64,000 nt of DNA. It comes from Astrocystis sublimbata (taxonomy: Eukaryota; Ascomycota; Sordariomycetes; Xylariales; Xylariaceae). The stretch lies in contig JAJNNY010000010.1 in assembly GCA_022453515.1 (NCBI GenBank), positions 496,001 to 560,000 on the forward strand, read 5' to 3'. The position numbers and the translations under genes were made by a program. Position 1 is the first letter of the stretch. Each line of letters starts with the position of its first letter. Below are positions 50,057 through 61,963 of this stretch, piece by piece. The notes beneath the pieces were generated by a model, which saw nothing but the letters and a program-made list of their open reading frames with translations, had not been told where the DNA came from and made no database searches.

Positions 50057-50759
50057 CAACTAGGTCGCGTAAGTAATTTCACATCAGCTTTCATGTGCAG
50101 ACACATACGTACCTTGGGGGTTTTCGATACAAGAGAGGGGAATTGAAGCACCGAAGCTACGAGGCATCACCGTTTCTAGGCTGCTACACGAAGACAGAGA
50201 ATGATGAATATCAATCACACAGCAGGTATATATACAAGACAGGGCATTGAGGTCAATCTCATTTTCAATTACGAGTTCCTAGGTATCTTGCGCAAATGAA
50301 TACAACGTACAAAACAGGTATATCTCGACATAAATTTGTTGCGTTATTTTCTTGCGACATCCTGTATTTAAAGTCCACCAAAATCGCACCAACGCCAGAG
50401 GCAGTCAATACACTCTGCGGGTCGTTTTGAGCGGGACAGTAGATGCCATTGAAAAGGTTCCATTCCGAGCCATGATTGACGCCTCAGCCCCATGTATGCT
50501 GCTCATTTTTGACCGTCCCAACCTAGAGTCTGGCTTCCGATATCAACTCCTAGGCTAGCCAGCGTATTGATAGACATCAGTTGAGAAGTGAAGAAAAATT
50601 AAACCGAAAGACTGAAGAGTGATTATGTACAGAGAAGAAGGCCTCAATGCCAAGAAGCCCTTGTGGAGGTAGATGTAGGCAGTCCTCATCACCTCGTAAA
50701 CCATGATGCCGACCAAAAGTCCGCGAAGAGATTGAAGACACAACGTTGCCAGGCGAGCA
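50057..50759. other. Intergenic region between convergent genes
   Basis: The 3' sides of the GNAT gene and of the long minus-strand gene. A TACCTAGGTA-related word, CCTAGGTA, lies at 50278-50285. No coding sequence was recognised. Confidence 0.6.
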
Positions 50760-53700
50760 TTATATCATGCCGCCCGGTAAGCCAGGGTTGTTTTTCCCCT
50801 GTGTTGCCACGATCCTCGATGCAGGCGGGCCAACATGGACAGGGGGTGCGTTGACCCGCGAGTTGTTGAAGTTCGTGTTCAAATTCATATCCGACTTCTG
50901 TCTCAAGGGCCGATTTAAGGTGCCCTCGTTCTCCATATTGTCCCGCCCATGACGAGCAAATGTTTCCAGGACTGACCGTACCTTGGAGTTATCTTGACGT
51001 CGCCTGGGGTTGATGGGGGGCACAGGTGGTCGGTTGTTGCGTAATCGGTTGTCCTCTGCTTCCTTGGGCAATTCCATCGTAGGGACACGGGAAGTTGACA
51101 TGACCAAAGTGGGCTCAGATATGTCCTGGGTCTTAATTCTCCGCTTATAAGTTTCATGCGGACCAGGAGTTGGACCAGTTGCCGTGTCATAGCTCGCCGT
51201 CTGGGCCATGGGAGGACGAGGAGGTGATAAAGTTGCAGGGGTAGGAGGTGCTGAGTGGTTCATCGGCGTTACTCCTGGAGAGGTCGGGGATGGTAGAGCG
51301 GACCCGTAACCTCGTGGCGCATACAAATTGCCATTTGCATCCAGACCGGCTTGGTTGGCTCTCAAGAAAGCATTTGGGTGCGGTTGTGGAGGCATGATTG
51401 GCGAGCGTTTGATGTCGGTACCTGGCAAACCAGGAGATCGTATTGCTGGGCGAGGGGCCGATGCCGAAGGTTCGAGATGCATGTTTCCACGAATGGCCTG
51501 ACCATTGCCAGGGCGGGTTGGTGTTCCATTCCTAATGTTCTCAGACTCCTCACTTGGTCGGCCTTGCTGATGGTAACCAGAAGCCTTCTGATCCTGACTA
51601 GGAGTTCGTGACCTCGAACCTGCAGATGAGGTAGGACTTCCACGCTTCTGAGACGGAATGGCTGGAGGCGGGCCCTGGGGTGCTGGGGGATGCCGCGCCG
51701 CTGATTCCAGCTCTTTCTGTCGCTGAAGCTCACGCCTCGCTTGACGAAACTGGCGCAGTCCTGGGTGTTGATCCTCACCACCCTGGGCCAATTCGTTGCT
51801 TTCTCTCTCCCGTCTCAGCTCACTTTCAGTCTGGCTCCGCTCTCTCTGGACTTCGCTTCCGGGACTGGCTGTTCTAGAGCCCCCGGGACTGATGCCCATC
51901 TTCTTGAATGCCCTGGGTGACGATGGGTCGCGGCCACGTTCACCAAGTGATCCTCTACTACTCCTTGGGCGCAGAATGGCACTCAGCCCATTTGGTCGGG
52001 GCAACGAGGCCATATCAGCTACATCACTCGCATCCCCAAGCCTATTCGGGGAGGAAGAGCGACTATCCGTCTCGACGAAAGAGGTCAACTTCTCGCGTAT
52101 CCGACGAGCGCCATCAGCAAGCTGGCTCGCGAATTCGTCCCCTTTCTCATTGGTGTGATCCCCATTGCTTTCACCAGGCCTGGTAGAAGGTTCGGAAAAC
52201 AGTGACTCCGCATCTGCGATAGATTCGTTCACGTCCAAGTCCAAATTCCAGTCACGGCCTTGGTCCTCCCACGGGTTAGAACCGGCGCCGTAGTCCCGAA
52301 GAGCCGCCGAATTAGGAACATCATCAGGGAAGCGGGACTCAAGTCCCGAGGTAGGAGGCACACCACCATATATCGATGAAGCATTGCTGTTACCACGAAG
52401 GTGTTGTCGCACCATACCACTCAAACCACCACCTATTGTTACAGGTCCCAGGGTGGGCGAGTCCACGGGAGATTTACCCTGAGAGTCAATTGCAAGTGAT
52501 GATGTTTCAGGGACCGGCGATTGTTCTCCACTAGGTGTGGTAACTACCGGAAGTGGTGTTAATGCACCTGCATTCCGTAAAGCTGGGTGCTCTCGATCTG
52601 ATGGTCGTCGGAGGTGGATTTGGGGGGATGGTAACGGTCGGGGCGAGGCAAGTGATGATGTCTCACTTTCGTCGCAATCCGCCAAAAACGTGGTGGCGTT
52701 AACCTGGCCCTTCGCAGCTGCTGATCTGAGCTCAGATGTGGGAACGGTCGGCGAATCGATCACTGGTTCCCGGTCTGGAGAACGTGACCTAGACTGACTC
52801 CTCAACTTAGGCGCCTGAGGTTCGTTGTGCATCCTTTGCGTCGGTGTCTCCCGTCCCCGTTGCAATAATAGCTGCCTTTGTGCAAATTTCGTGTCGTCGT
52901 ACGGCGTTGCTGGTTTCTGAAAAACTCCTAGAGCTGTAGCCTTACCGCGATCGTTTGGGTTGATAAATGACACATTGTTCTCATCTGACTCACTAATTGG
53001 AGGACTGAGTGGTGGCGCATTGCCGAAACTTGACTTGCTTTCGACTGGACTCGGGACTCCAGCACCAAGGTTGGAGGCGCCTGTTAAAGAGGCACTTGCA
53101 GGTGGGCTCATCGATCGAAGGTTGGGGGCACTACCCCTGGCCAAAAGCTTGCGCTCGCCGCTCAACCGGTCTGCGAGGATGAGTGAAGGTTGTTGTTGCA
53201 TATCAGGCGTTCGGTTGCCAAATGGACGCTGTCGGCTCAACGTGTCCATACGGGATAAGGTACCAGTTCCGGGGTCTTGGGAATCTTGAGTGGAGAAGCC
53301 CGTCTCGTAGAGGCGTCTTGTTCGTGTCACACTTCGCTCCGGGCCAGAGCTATAGCCGCCTGGTGACTGCCCGTCCTTGAGCGACGGCGTAGGTTGAGAG
53401 GTGATTGATGTAGCAGCTGAGGAATTCCGTGCAATTGACGGTATGGAAGAAAATGTGGACGAGGTTTCCCGATTTCGATTGTAACTGCTGAAGGACGGCG
53501 ATTCTGCGCGAACCGGGTCAATATCAGTTGAAGATTGTCTCTGCTCTTCATTTGAATAGGATTCTTCCACATCGTCATGCGACAGGCGTCTGTTTTTCTC
53601 TGCCCGCCTCCACTTTTGGAAGGCGGATTGCGCAACGTCGTCGTCGTATAGCGCGCGTCCGCTCATACCTCCATCCACTGTCCTCGATGAGCCGGCACTA

Positions 53701-54191
53701 GCTGGTATCTTGTATATCTTTTGGCGTCCACCAAAAAGGTTGTTACCCTCGGTGGGTTTGGCGCGGCTCATCACAGCTGACCCGTTCAGCGAGTCGGCGT
53801 CGTCGGATTGATATGAATCCATACGAGCGTAGGGCGCGGCCGCCTTGATGGATTCGACCTCGGCAATGTCACCGAGACCGCGAAATGCGCCCATGTCCAT
53901 TCTAGACGTCCGCCTCGGGGATAGGACGCTGTCGTCGCTGGCTTTGCCGATTTTAGTGTTGGGATCATCTTGCTCACGCAGCATAGAAAATCGCGCTGAT
54001 AGACCCGTCATGAGTAAACTTGTGCGGAAATCATCATTGGATGGCAAGGCGGCGGTTAGATCGATCTCCTTCTTCTCGCTCTCTTGCACCTTCTTCCCTC
54101 TCCTGAAGAAAGACATTGAAGAGTCTGACTCCTGGGAAGGGCGAGGGGCTTCCTCGTCCTTGGCCTTCTTCTTTGTTCGGAAACGATTCAT
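50760..54191 (-). CDS. Long low-complexity conserved fungal protein, function unknown
   Basis: A single open frame of 1143 residues starting at the ATG at 54191 (MNRFRTKKKAKDEE); an in-frame TTG further up is not used. I do not recognise a named domain. The N-terminal 100 residues look conserved and partly folded: SFFRRGKK, then DLTAALPSNDDFRTSLLMTGLSARFSML and SVLSPRRTSRMDMGAFRG. A second patch, QSAFQKWRRAEKNRR, may form a helix. The rest is rich in Ser, Pro, Arg and Asp with many SPxx/SRSRSP-type potential phosphorylation sites, and it ends in LPGGMI. This make-up suits a cytoskeleton- or cortex-associated scaffold protein, but that is inference. Coding is supported by the length and clean frame. 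The gene is convergent with the GNAT gene. Confidence 0.85.
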   Translation of the reverse strand: MNRFRTKKKAKDEEAPRPSQESDSSMSFFRRGKKVQESEKKEIDLTAALPSNDDFRTSLLMTGLSARFSMLREQDDPNTKIGKASDDSVLSPRRTSRMDMGAFRGLGDIAEVESIKAAAPYARMDSYQSDDADSLNGSAVMSRAKPTEGNNLFGGRQKIYKIPASAGSSRTVDGGMSGRALYDDDVAQSAFQKWRRAEKNRRLSHDDVEESYSNEEQRQSSTDIDPVRAESPSFSSYNRNRETSSTFSSIPSIARNSSAATSITSQPTPSLKDGQSPGGYSSGPERSVTRTRRLYETGFSTQDSQDPGTGTLSRMDTLSRQRPFGNRTPDMQQQPSLILADRLSGERKLLARGSAPNLRSMSPPASASLTGASNLGAGVPSPVESKSSFGNAPPLSPPISESDENNVSFINPNDRGKATALGVFQKPATPYDDTKFAQRQLLLQRGRETPTQRMHNEPQAPKLRSQSRSRSPDREPVIDSPTVPTSELRSAAAKGQVNATTFLADCDESETSSLASPRPLPSPQIHLRRPSDREHPALRNAGALTPLPVVTTPSGEQSPVPETSSLAIDSQGKSPVDSPTLGPVTIGGGLSGMVRQHLRGNSNASSIYGGVPPTSGLESRFPDDVPNSAALRDYGAGSNPWEDQGRDWNLDLDVNESIADAESLFSEPSTRPGESNGDHTNEKGDEFASQLADGARRIREKLTSFVETDSRSSSPNRLGDASDVADMASLPRPNGLSAILRPRSSRGSLGERGRDPSSPRAFKKMGISPGGSRTASPGSEVQRERSQTESELRRERESNELAQGGEDQHPGLRQFRQARRELQRQKELESAARHPPAPQGPPPAIPSQKRGSPTSSAGSRSRTPSQDQKASGYHQQGRPSEESENIRNGTPTRPGNGQAIRGNMHLEPSASAPRPAIRSPGLPGTDIKRSPIMPPQPHPNAFLRANQAGLDANGNLYAPRGYGSALPSPTSPGVTPMNHSAPPTPATLSPPRPPMAQTASYDTATGPTPGPHETYKRRIKTQDISEPTLVMSTSRVPTMELPKEAEDNRLRNNRPPVPPINPRRRQDNSKVRSVLETFARHGRDNMENEGTLNRPLRQKSDMNLNTNFNNSRVNAPPVHVGPPASRIVATQGKNNPGLPGGMI

Positions 54192-55740
54192 CGTGGCTCT
54201 CGTGTCGAAAAAAGGTGTGTCGGGTTGCAATGGCTGCACTACACTGGCAGACAAGTCAACAACACTCGCTAGAGTGAATTGCAGATATTAGATGCACAGC
54301 TCGCCATACGGTGAAAGCTCGGTTGTGGTTGAAAGTGAGGCGCTCCGAGCCAGCAGGCCAGTCTGGGCGTAGAGTTGTCTATGCCGTGGCAAGTCACGGA
54401 TCTCGTCGTAAAGGTGCCAATTCGGGGTGGGCGTCCGTTTGAAGTAGTCGGGGTTGTGCCGGTGATAATTCTATAGGGCAGGGATGGTCCTGTCAGCAAA
54501 GTCACATCCAAAGATACGTGTAGATGACCGGGGTCTTCAGGGGTTCGCGACCGGGGGTTTAAGCATGGCAAACCGGGATGTGATAGGTAGGTTTAGTCGA
54601 GGCGTGACATGCGAGGACCAGCCGCCGCAGCACACAAGCAGCTCCGCTTGCACTGGCTGCCTGTGGCATTGGCCGGTGGCATTGGGGGTGCTCGCAGATG
54701 CAGCAGAAAGACAGCTTCACTTGAGCAAGCTACCAGGAATGCGGTACAGGTTATTTCTGGGTTCTCGGGCGGCAATTTACCTGATGTTCGTAGAAGCCCG
54801 TAAACTCTGTGTCGGGAGTGTTTCACAAACAGGAAGGGACCAGGATCGATTGCGATAGCAGACCAAGGATATAATGCCCAGCTCACGGAGATTACACAGT
54901 CAATCAATCGAGCAGCTGGCTGGACGGGCCCAATTCTCCGGTCTTGAACAATTTGGTCAAAAGGAACAAACGCACGAGAAACGGTATTGTTTGCTCGTCT
55001 GGGTCGAATGTCAACGGGGGACAGTATTGCGATTGGTACTGGCCGTGGCAGACAAAACCGGCCTTTGTCCTTTGTGCTGAGGTCGGTATTCCACGGGGGC
55101 CAACAAGAATAGTTCCTGCAGGACAGGCTCGCTGCAGACAGGTAGATGCGACGATCCGATGCCGTTCCCGCTGAAGTCAAAACTGACCCGAAATGGCAGT
55201 CGGGTGGGAAGTTGCAGCGTGAATATAGAGATATAGATATACGTGAGTAGGTCCGGACCGGTAAGGTGGCGGCAATCAGGTGATGGGTTGAAATGCTGCT
55301 GAAATTTGGTGCACTAGTAGATCAACTTAAGTCTCGGAAAAGTTAAGATGGTCGTCGGTCTGATCAATGAAAGAGTGAATGTGGTCGGGCCGGAGAATCG
55401 CAGTGCGCAGAGGCAGGCAGGAAAGGAAGGACTGGGGCAGACTTGGGCCGAGCAGGACGATCAAAAGAGTGTAAGTCGAGGTTGACGACAGGGTAAAGGA
55501 ATGAATGGCCCACGAAGAGGGGACTCGAGTCTCGACGTGTGAAGAAGGAGAGAGCGAGAGGAAAGAGGAAGCCGAGGACGCATGCCCCAGGATACTACTA
55601 AACCAAGCTCCGCTCCGTGCAAAAGTGCAAAACCGCAGGTTAGGTAAGAAGAGTAAGAGTGCGGTACCTAATCGTGCCTGCTGTTGACACTCGCACACTG
55701 AGTCGTTACCTCTCATTGCTCGATCACTCAATGCACAGTT
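54192..55740. other. Promoter and leader of the long minus-strand gene; no gene seen
   Basis: The minus strand is pyrimidine-rich for parts of 55300-55650, as a leader would be. Open frames of 60-195 codons (for example 54593-55180 and 55327-55731) have no recognised relatives and no clear start context, so they were left out. Confidence 0.55.
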
Positions 55741-58700
55741 CTGTCAGGCACGGCCGAAGATCCATGGCCCATCGGTACTAGTAGTACGTGTGGTAGTGGC
55801 AGTACCTGGCTCATGGAGAAGGCGGTACCTGCATGTACGGAGCCTAGGTACATGTACCGAGTCCTGCTCCTGCTACCTACGGTATCCCCATCGACTAATT
55901 GGAAGGAAAGAAGGTACATGGGTACTTAGGGTCTGTTCCGGCCCTGCTGCTCCCAGACTATCTGCTCTGCACTACAACTTGACAGGGAAATTGGAAGGCG
56001 TTTGTTGGATTCGGCCGGTGTGCCAATCTCGGCCAAAGCCATCCACCTCAAGCTGTACTCGTAGAGCTGAGCATTGATCTTGCCGCAACACGGTCTCTTA
56101 AATACCGACCGATAGAAATCACCTTTGCATATTCTCACCATCTTCGGGACCAGTGCAGCTCGACACGACGGAGAGGCTGCTGTTGGACTACGGCAGTCAA
56201 TAATGCATCGACAACGCAGTAGGTTCCGTGGTCATGTCTGCAGCTGGTGGGTGCAAAAACGTTTGATTATTCCATCCAAGGCATAGTCGTTTGCTGCTTG
56301 CCAAGACATCCCCTGAGTGCAGGTGTGTATCTAGCAGGCAATAGGGGCGGGCGAAGGATGATGGTAACTGATTCAGACCTGGCGAATGACGGACACTGTC
56401 TTTTCGTTGGCTCAGCTCGTCGGCCGCCGCTATAGCTTGCTTGGCGCATACTGTTTGAGGGGCGAATTACGTACAGTATGGATATCAACGATGATCATGT
56501 CTAGATACTGGATGGGGAAATGAGACCAAGACAAAGACAACCTAACGGCCTTAACCTTGTATTCATCGGTACGTAGCGCGCCCCTAGCAGTGGCCTGTTA
56601 GATTTGTTCTTTGGCGTACGAGTAGTACTCCGTACTCGTACATAGAAGATCTGCTCCGACCAGCTGGTAGCCGGCTCTGATGTAAAGCAAAATCTCCACC
56701 TACCATCAACACTCAAGGTGAGGTCTCATCGCGATAGGTTGTATCTTTCCATTGAACAGGGCCGGGTAAGTCCATGACGCAGCTGACTTAGAAAGACCTT
56801 GTTTGGTAGGTGTTTCGCAGTACCTACTCACCTACTCACCTACTCGTACCTCAGTGTCTGCCTGTTTGTATGGTGTACTAGATACGAATATGGGTGACGC
56901 CGTCGCGGCGTCACGTCCAATTCCCGAAAGTCTGGTTGACTAAGTGTCCGAGGCGATCTGCCGCTCAGTCCTTGTCAGCGGCAGGCAGCTATGAGTACTC
57001 GTAGCTGAGGTTTTGCTATCTTAGTCTCACAGATCAGCTTTCAAGCAGGCTGCCGACAGTAAGATGATGTGTTTCTAAATTTGTATTAACTGGTAGTCTT
57101 CGCTTATAGTTACTTATTATCAGCGTCGCCCAACGAAGCCGTTGAGGCTGCTTGTGTGGACTAGAAGCTACGTACATACTCGTACTAAGGTACTAAAAAG
57201 CACTCAGTATACAGAAGTTGTTGGGTATACTCACACTTTATGTCTCAGAAAGACTGTCACGATAGGTAGTCTCGGACAATATCGATCTTGTTATATGAGG
57301 TTCTCAGTTATTGTCCGGTCCTTTTTCACATCGTACCGATCGACCTTATAACATCAGCCCGAGACATACTTACCTTAATCTTGTTTGTCACACACATGTT
57401 TGGCACGATGTCAACGGACTCGTGACCGCGCAGACACAGACACCACATGGATCAAGACAGTTATCCCTTTCGTTCGCCCTTTGCTTTTCTGTAATTATCC
57501 TCTGGTGATACGGTTTCCTTTCAGCTGTCGCCATGATGCAGCTCGCACGCCGACCAATCCAGAAGGATGCGTGGCCTGCAGAAAATCGCGCGAAGAGCTG
57601 ACGGGATTTCGTTGGCTGAAAATGAAGCTCGTCGAGCGGGTAGCTTAGCCAGTCATCCTGGATATTGGTAGTGTAGGACGACATAAAGGGCGAGTAGGAC
57701 GCGGGAGATGGTACCTTACAAGGTAGTATTATACAGGGGCTTGGATGAGAGACATCGGTGTCTCGGACTGCTAGCGCAGACTGCACGGTGTTCACAGTGT
57801 TCACATGCGAAGAAAGACATGCTCTCTTTCCTGCACACACCCTCTGCGACTGGGGGGTGGGCGTGGTAATGGACAAGGAAGTCCCGGCTTCGTCGAGCCT
57901 GCAGGTCCCATCATCCCGGATCAGTATGCAAATCCGCGGGCCAATGATGTCGCTGTGCCTGGCGCTTGCCCAGATCTGCTGCTGGACTAGCGCTCAAAAA
58001 GTGCCTGGCGCCTTCACCTAGCCTGCAGCACCCCTGAATGAACACATGGTTCGCAGTGGAGGACTTTGTCGGCGGGACTCCTTCGCCTCCCTTTGCATGT
58101 GCTAGTATTAGTATCTTCTTCCATTAGCATGTGTGCTCGCTCATCTTACCGTACTGTAGTATCAAGCTGCCTATTCCTTCGCCACGCCTGGCTTCTGCGC
58201 TGTCTTGTCATGTTATCTCTGCGGCCTTCCTCCAAACCGATCCCCTTTCCGCTAGCAGGAAAAGTTCTTGTTGACTCGCTTTACGAGAATGAACGTTGAG
58301 CTGATCGTCCAGTACCCGTGCGTAGGACACCGTTGTGGATGCCGAAGAAGCAATATGGGCGTTAAAGCGGGCGGGGGCCCCCACCTGATCGAGGTCGTCC
58401 GAGGTCGTCTCATTTGAACCTTCCCCCCCCTTGAATGTAACTGTCCTCCGCCAGCTTATAATCATTTTACCCTTGTCAGGCACGAGCAGGACCCAACATA
58501 TGCGAAATGTTGCTGAGATGGATGACAGTGTCATCTGTCTTCTACCAGTATGATATGATATCGATAAAAGCCCGTTCCAGAATACTGGCAAAGCAACAAC
58601 GTACAGAAAGAGCAGAAATAGACGCATCATGCTTTTACAAATCTCATGCACCAGCTTGGTCGGTCTCGGGGCCGGTCATCCCAAGACAAGGTGAAATGTG

Positions 58701-61600
58701 CTTAACAATCCACCCTTCCCGTGTGACTGGTCCACACCGATACCGAACTGAGAGATAGCTTTCTACGCTAATTCTAGACCGAGTCGGATGCTGATCTGTC
58801 GGCCTTATGAGATTCGAACGTGGGAGGAAAAATTCCTTCGCCCCGTTTGTCCCAAATGCAGGAGCAAACGGTTCGGGCCAGCTGCGCGGTCCATGACTCC
58901 ATGGCAGGGTGAGCATATTACAGTCGGCTAAGGACGTGCTGCTAACAGGGGCGTCGTAGGTAATCCCCGGTTGGTCATTTTCTCCTCATCGGGTCAATTC
59001 TCAATAATGAACATCGGGGTTTGTGCGCGCATATGTGTCTTATTAGTTACCGAAGCCATCTTCACCTTTACTGCTAATATCAGGAGTAAACTACGTCATC
59101 TCTACTGCTGCCGAAAAGGTGATCAGCCTCATTTAATATTAAAGCTGACGGAAGATGACGGCATTACCACATATTTCATTCAAGCCTCGTTCTGTTTGTA
59201 GCTGATGAGCTCCAGGACTTGTATTTGTACATGGATGCGAATGGACTTTCCAAGTCAATGGTAAGAGACTGCATAGTCGTATTGTTCTTCACGCAAGCAG
59301 CTATTTACGGACATAATTGGTTAGGTGTGATGGGATGGGATCTGTTCTCATTCCGTACTTGCAGCTCGCAACAATACCCAAAAAGCACTGGCCTTCCCCC
59401 TTGTAATGTCGTATTTCTTGGACAGGCATTAAACCCTAAACCCTTGTGTTCACATACCAGCCGTCCGTGCATGCAGGTGCTCTGAATCTGGCAGCTGGAT
59501 GGTGCATCACGCAGGCGCATGCAGATGAGATCGCGGGCTCAAGTCTTACACTGAAGAACCAACGAGTAGCCATTCTCAAGTCCGAGCCACCAGGACTTGG
59601 AATGAAGTACCTCGCCTATGACAAAGCAAGCAGCGACCCGGTTCATATTCGTGATGGTCAACACGTACGACGCGGCTCAACCCAACCAAATGGTAGCCAA
59701 GGAACGATATAGGATAATTGCACGTTCGTTTCACGGGATTGGCTGGATTTGCATATTGTGATGCATTTGGTATGTTCTATGGTACTACGGGATGTGAGCA
59801 GCATGTGCACACACGACCGAAGTATGACGGCATACGGAAACACAGGGCACACATTTGGCCCTCCTGATCAAATATCTCGTCTAGCATCAACTTTTTCTGT
59901 GGTATGTAATCCCCAGGCTGTTGTGCTAGAAGGATAAATTTTATATCCAGCGACATTGGTCTAGTATGTACGTGACAGTCTAGACTGTGGGGTTCAAGTC
60001 TTGTAAGTTGTCGCGACCGAACTAAGACATACTATGTAGATAGACCTTCATACGAGTCGTAAGTTTTACAATAAGACATGCTCCTTAGAGAGTGGTATGT
60101 TAGTTAGTTCCACTTGTTCGCCAAGATCATCACATAAATAAATTGCGTGGCATGAGCAGCAGATCAGTTCGTCAGATCACCGCACCGGAGTCTCCCGCTC
60201 ACTTGTTTACCAAATCCTATGGGTTCTTGTTGAGCTTGTCTGGGGTCCCCATATTCCCGCGTGGGGTAAACACTACAGCTGCTCCGACTTACTGCAATAC
60301 CGTAGCCGCGAGTAGGGTACGTAGACAACTACACATGCAAATTAAAAAATAGTTGTCCGCTATATGGTAGCATATATGGGTCTGGGAGCGGACAACTATT
60401 ATTCGTTCTGCGGGCTATAGTCGCAAGTGGCAATGACGGAAGGGGACGATGGGATATTACCACCCTCCATGTCACATGTGTACGTTTGACAGCAAATGAG
60501 CGTCGATGATCACACAGCCCAAAGGGAACCCTACCCTACCCGCCCTCGCCCACTACATATTAGGGTGCACAGAGACGTCACTGATCATTCCGCACTAACA
60601 CTATTTCTGCCTCTAGGTACGTAGTCGCCGGCCCATTAGCAATGTCAATTGGTAAAGGCAAACCACTCTGCCTAAGCCGAGCATATTGGGGATTACCTCA
60701 TCTCGAATCCGGATCTATCGAAGTATTGGGTATGCCTTTCCTCCGGGACCAGACTGTCTCTGCAGAGGAATATCCCTCATTCCAATACGCCGTTATGCTC
60801 GATCTTACATAAACTTACATGGTGCGTCTGCGCATTGAAGGCAACGCCAAGAGATTCTTCTTCTTGTTTTGTTGCCATGATTTGCATGAAGCTGCGATGT
60901 CGGGCCTCGTACGGGTGAGGCAGGATTGATAACATGTCTCATTATGTTTTCGCATCGTCTAAGAGAAAAGCCCAGGCGCCAGTAGGATCACAAGGAGACA
61001 TCTCGACCAAGACGTACAAGTGCGGGATTAGGCAGGCTGGTTAGGCGAGGTAGGCTTGGTCGGCACAAGCCTTTTTGCCAAGGCTGCCGGGCTTTGGCCC
61101 CCGTTGCGCAGCGCCTGCGACTATCATTCGTATGATTCGTGAGCCGGCGCTGTGATGCTACTGCCTCGGCCAGCCGAGCCAGCTTCAAACCAAGAGTGGC
61201 GTCCAAGACATCCGGGGACATCTGCGGGGTAGCTGTCGATTGTCGCTGTTCCTTTGTGCCAGATTCCCCCGGATTGGACACCCAGCTCGCCCAGAACGAC
61301 AACCCTCGACAATCCTGCCTGCGGCAACCGGTAAGCGCCTCGCTAGGCCTCCGCTAGTCGGTTCCCCAGTTACGGATCGACGTACATCGTTGCGTCCCTA
61401 GGTGCATTTGCGTGCCAGAAGTGTGCCAACCTTCCTCTGCTCACCCTCCCTTGTCTAGGACTTTGGCCTTGCTAGTACATCATAGCCCACGCTGGGAACG
61501 ACGGGAACGATGCCAGCCAACCAATGTACCTTGGTCAAGCTTGCAGTGGTGGCGCGGAAGTCCACGCTCGAAGATGAGCTGACTCTTTCGCCGAGGAAGA
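55741..61600. other. Gene-poor region with TACTCGTA cluster and an inverted repeat
   Basis: About 5.9 kb without a supported gene. Six TACTCGTA words plus one reverse copy cluster at 56056-57184, and a hairpin-forming inverted repeat lies at 60348-60400. A tRNA-like stretch at 59950-60014 was examined and rejected. Open frames here lack recognised relatives. Confidence 0.55.
60348..60400. mobile_element. Short TA-flanked inverted repeat, possible miniature transposon remnant
   Basis: Perfect 14-bp arms, AATAGTTGTCCGCT (60348-60361) and its exact reverse complement (60387-60400), enclose 25 bp that itself contains a small TATATG/CATATA inverted repeat. The arms can be read as TA plus GTTGTCCGCT, giving a TA target-site-like flank as in Tc1/mariner or pogo-related miniature elements. 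There is no transposase and no second copy was seen, so the mobile-element reading is inference; a simple hairpin is possible. Confidence 0.35.
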
Positions 61601-61680
61601 GCAATTAAAGATGTGTGTGGGGGGTAGGTACGTACGTGCAACACACAAAACGACTCATCCGATGGCCCGTCGATGGATGT

Positions 61681-61689
61681 CTATAAAGA
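61681..61689 (+). promoter_or_regulatory. TATA box upstream of the microprotein gene
   Basis: CTATAAAGA lies about 185 bp before the ATG at 61868. It is followed by a CT-rich patch (61705-61740) and an A/C-rich leader, the usual layout of a strongly expressed filamentous-fungal gene. Confidence 0.55.
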
Positions 61690-61867
61690 GGGAGTCAAAA
61701 TCGGCCAGCTTCTCTTTGTCCTTGCCCTTTCTCTATTCCAGACACATTATCAACAGCCAATATCTGACCGAGTCAACAAACATCTATATCATACAACAAC
61801 AGCCAAAGGACTCTGAAATCCTAGATTACACCAAAGCCACCACTCACGACAATCATCATACATCAAC

Positions 61868-61963
61868 ATGTATCCCTCTCATTGTTGCCAGTGCGGCGGA
61901 GTGTTCGTCATCAACTCCGACTGCTCCTGGTGCAAGCATAAGGAATGCACCAAGTGCGCTTAA
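61868..61963 (+). CDS. 31-residue cysteine-rich microprotein (putative zinc-binding)
   Basis: A 31-codon open frame: MYPSHCCQCGGVF, then VINSDCSWCKHKECTKCA. It has seven cysteines in a spaced order, CCxC near the start, then CxxC, a histidine, and CxxxxCxxC, which would suit one or two bound zinc ions. This CCxC...CxxCxH..CxxC pattern recalls the short zinc-knuckle-like segment found inside larger hypothetical fungal proteins, but here it stands alone. Supporting signs: an upstream TATA box, a CT-rich then A/C-rich leader, an A at position -3 of the ATG, and no other gene nearby. It could instead be a first exon or a truncated copy of a longer gene. No signal peptide, so it would be intracellular. 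Too short for standard gene finders. Confidence 0.5.
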   Translation: MYPSHCCQCGGVFVINSDCSWCKHKECTKCA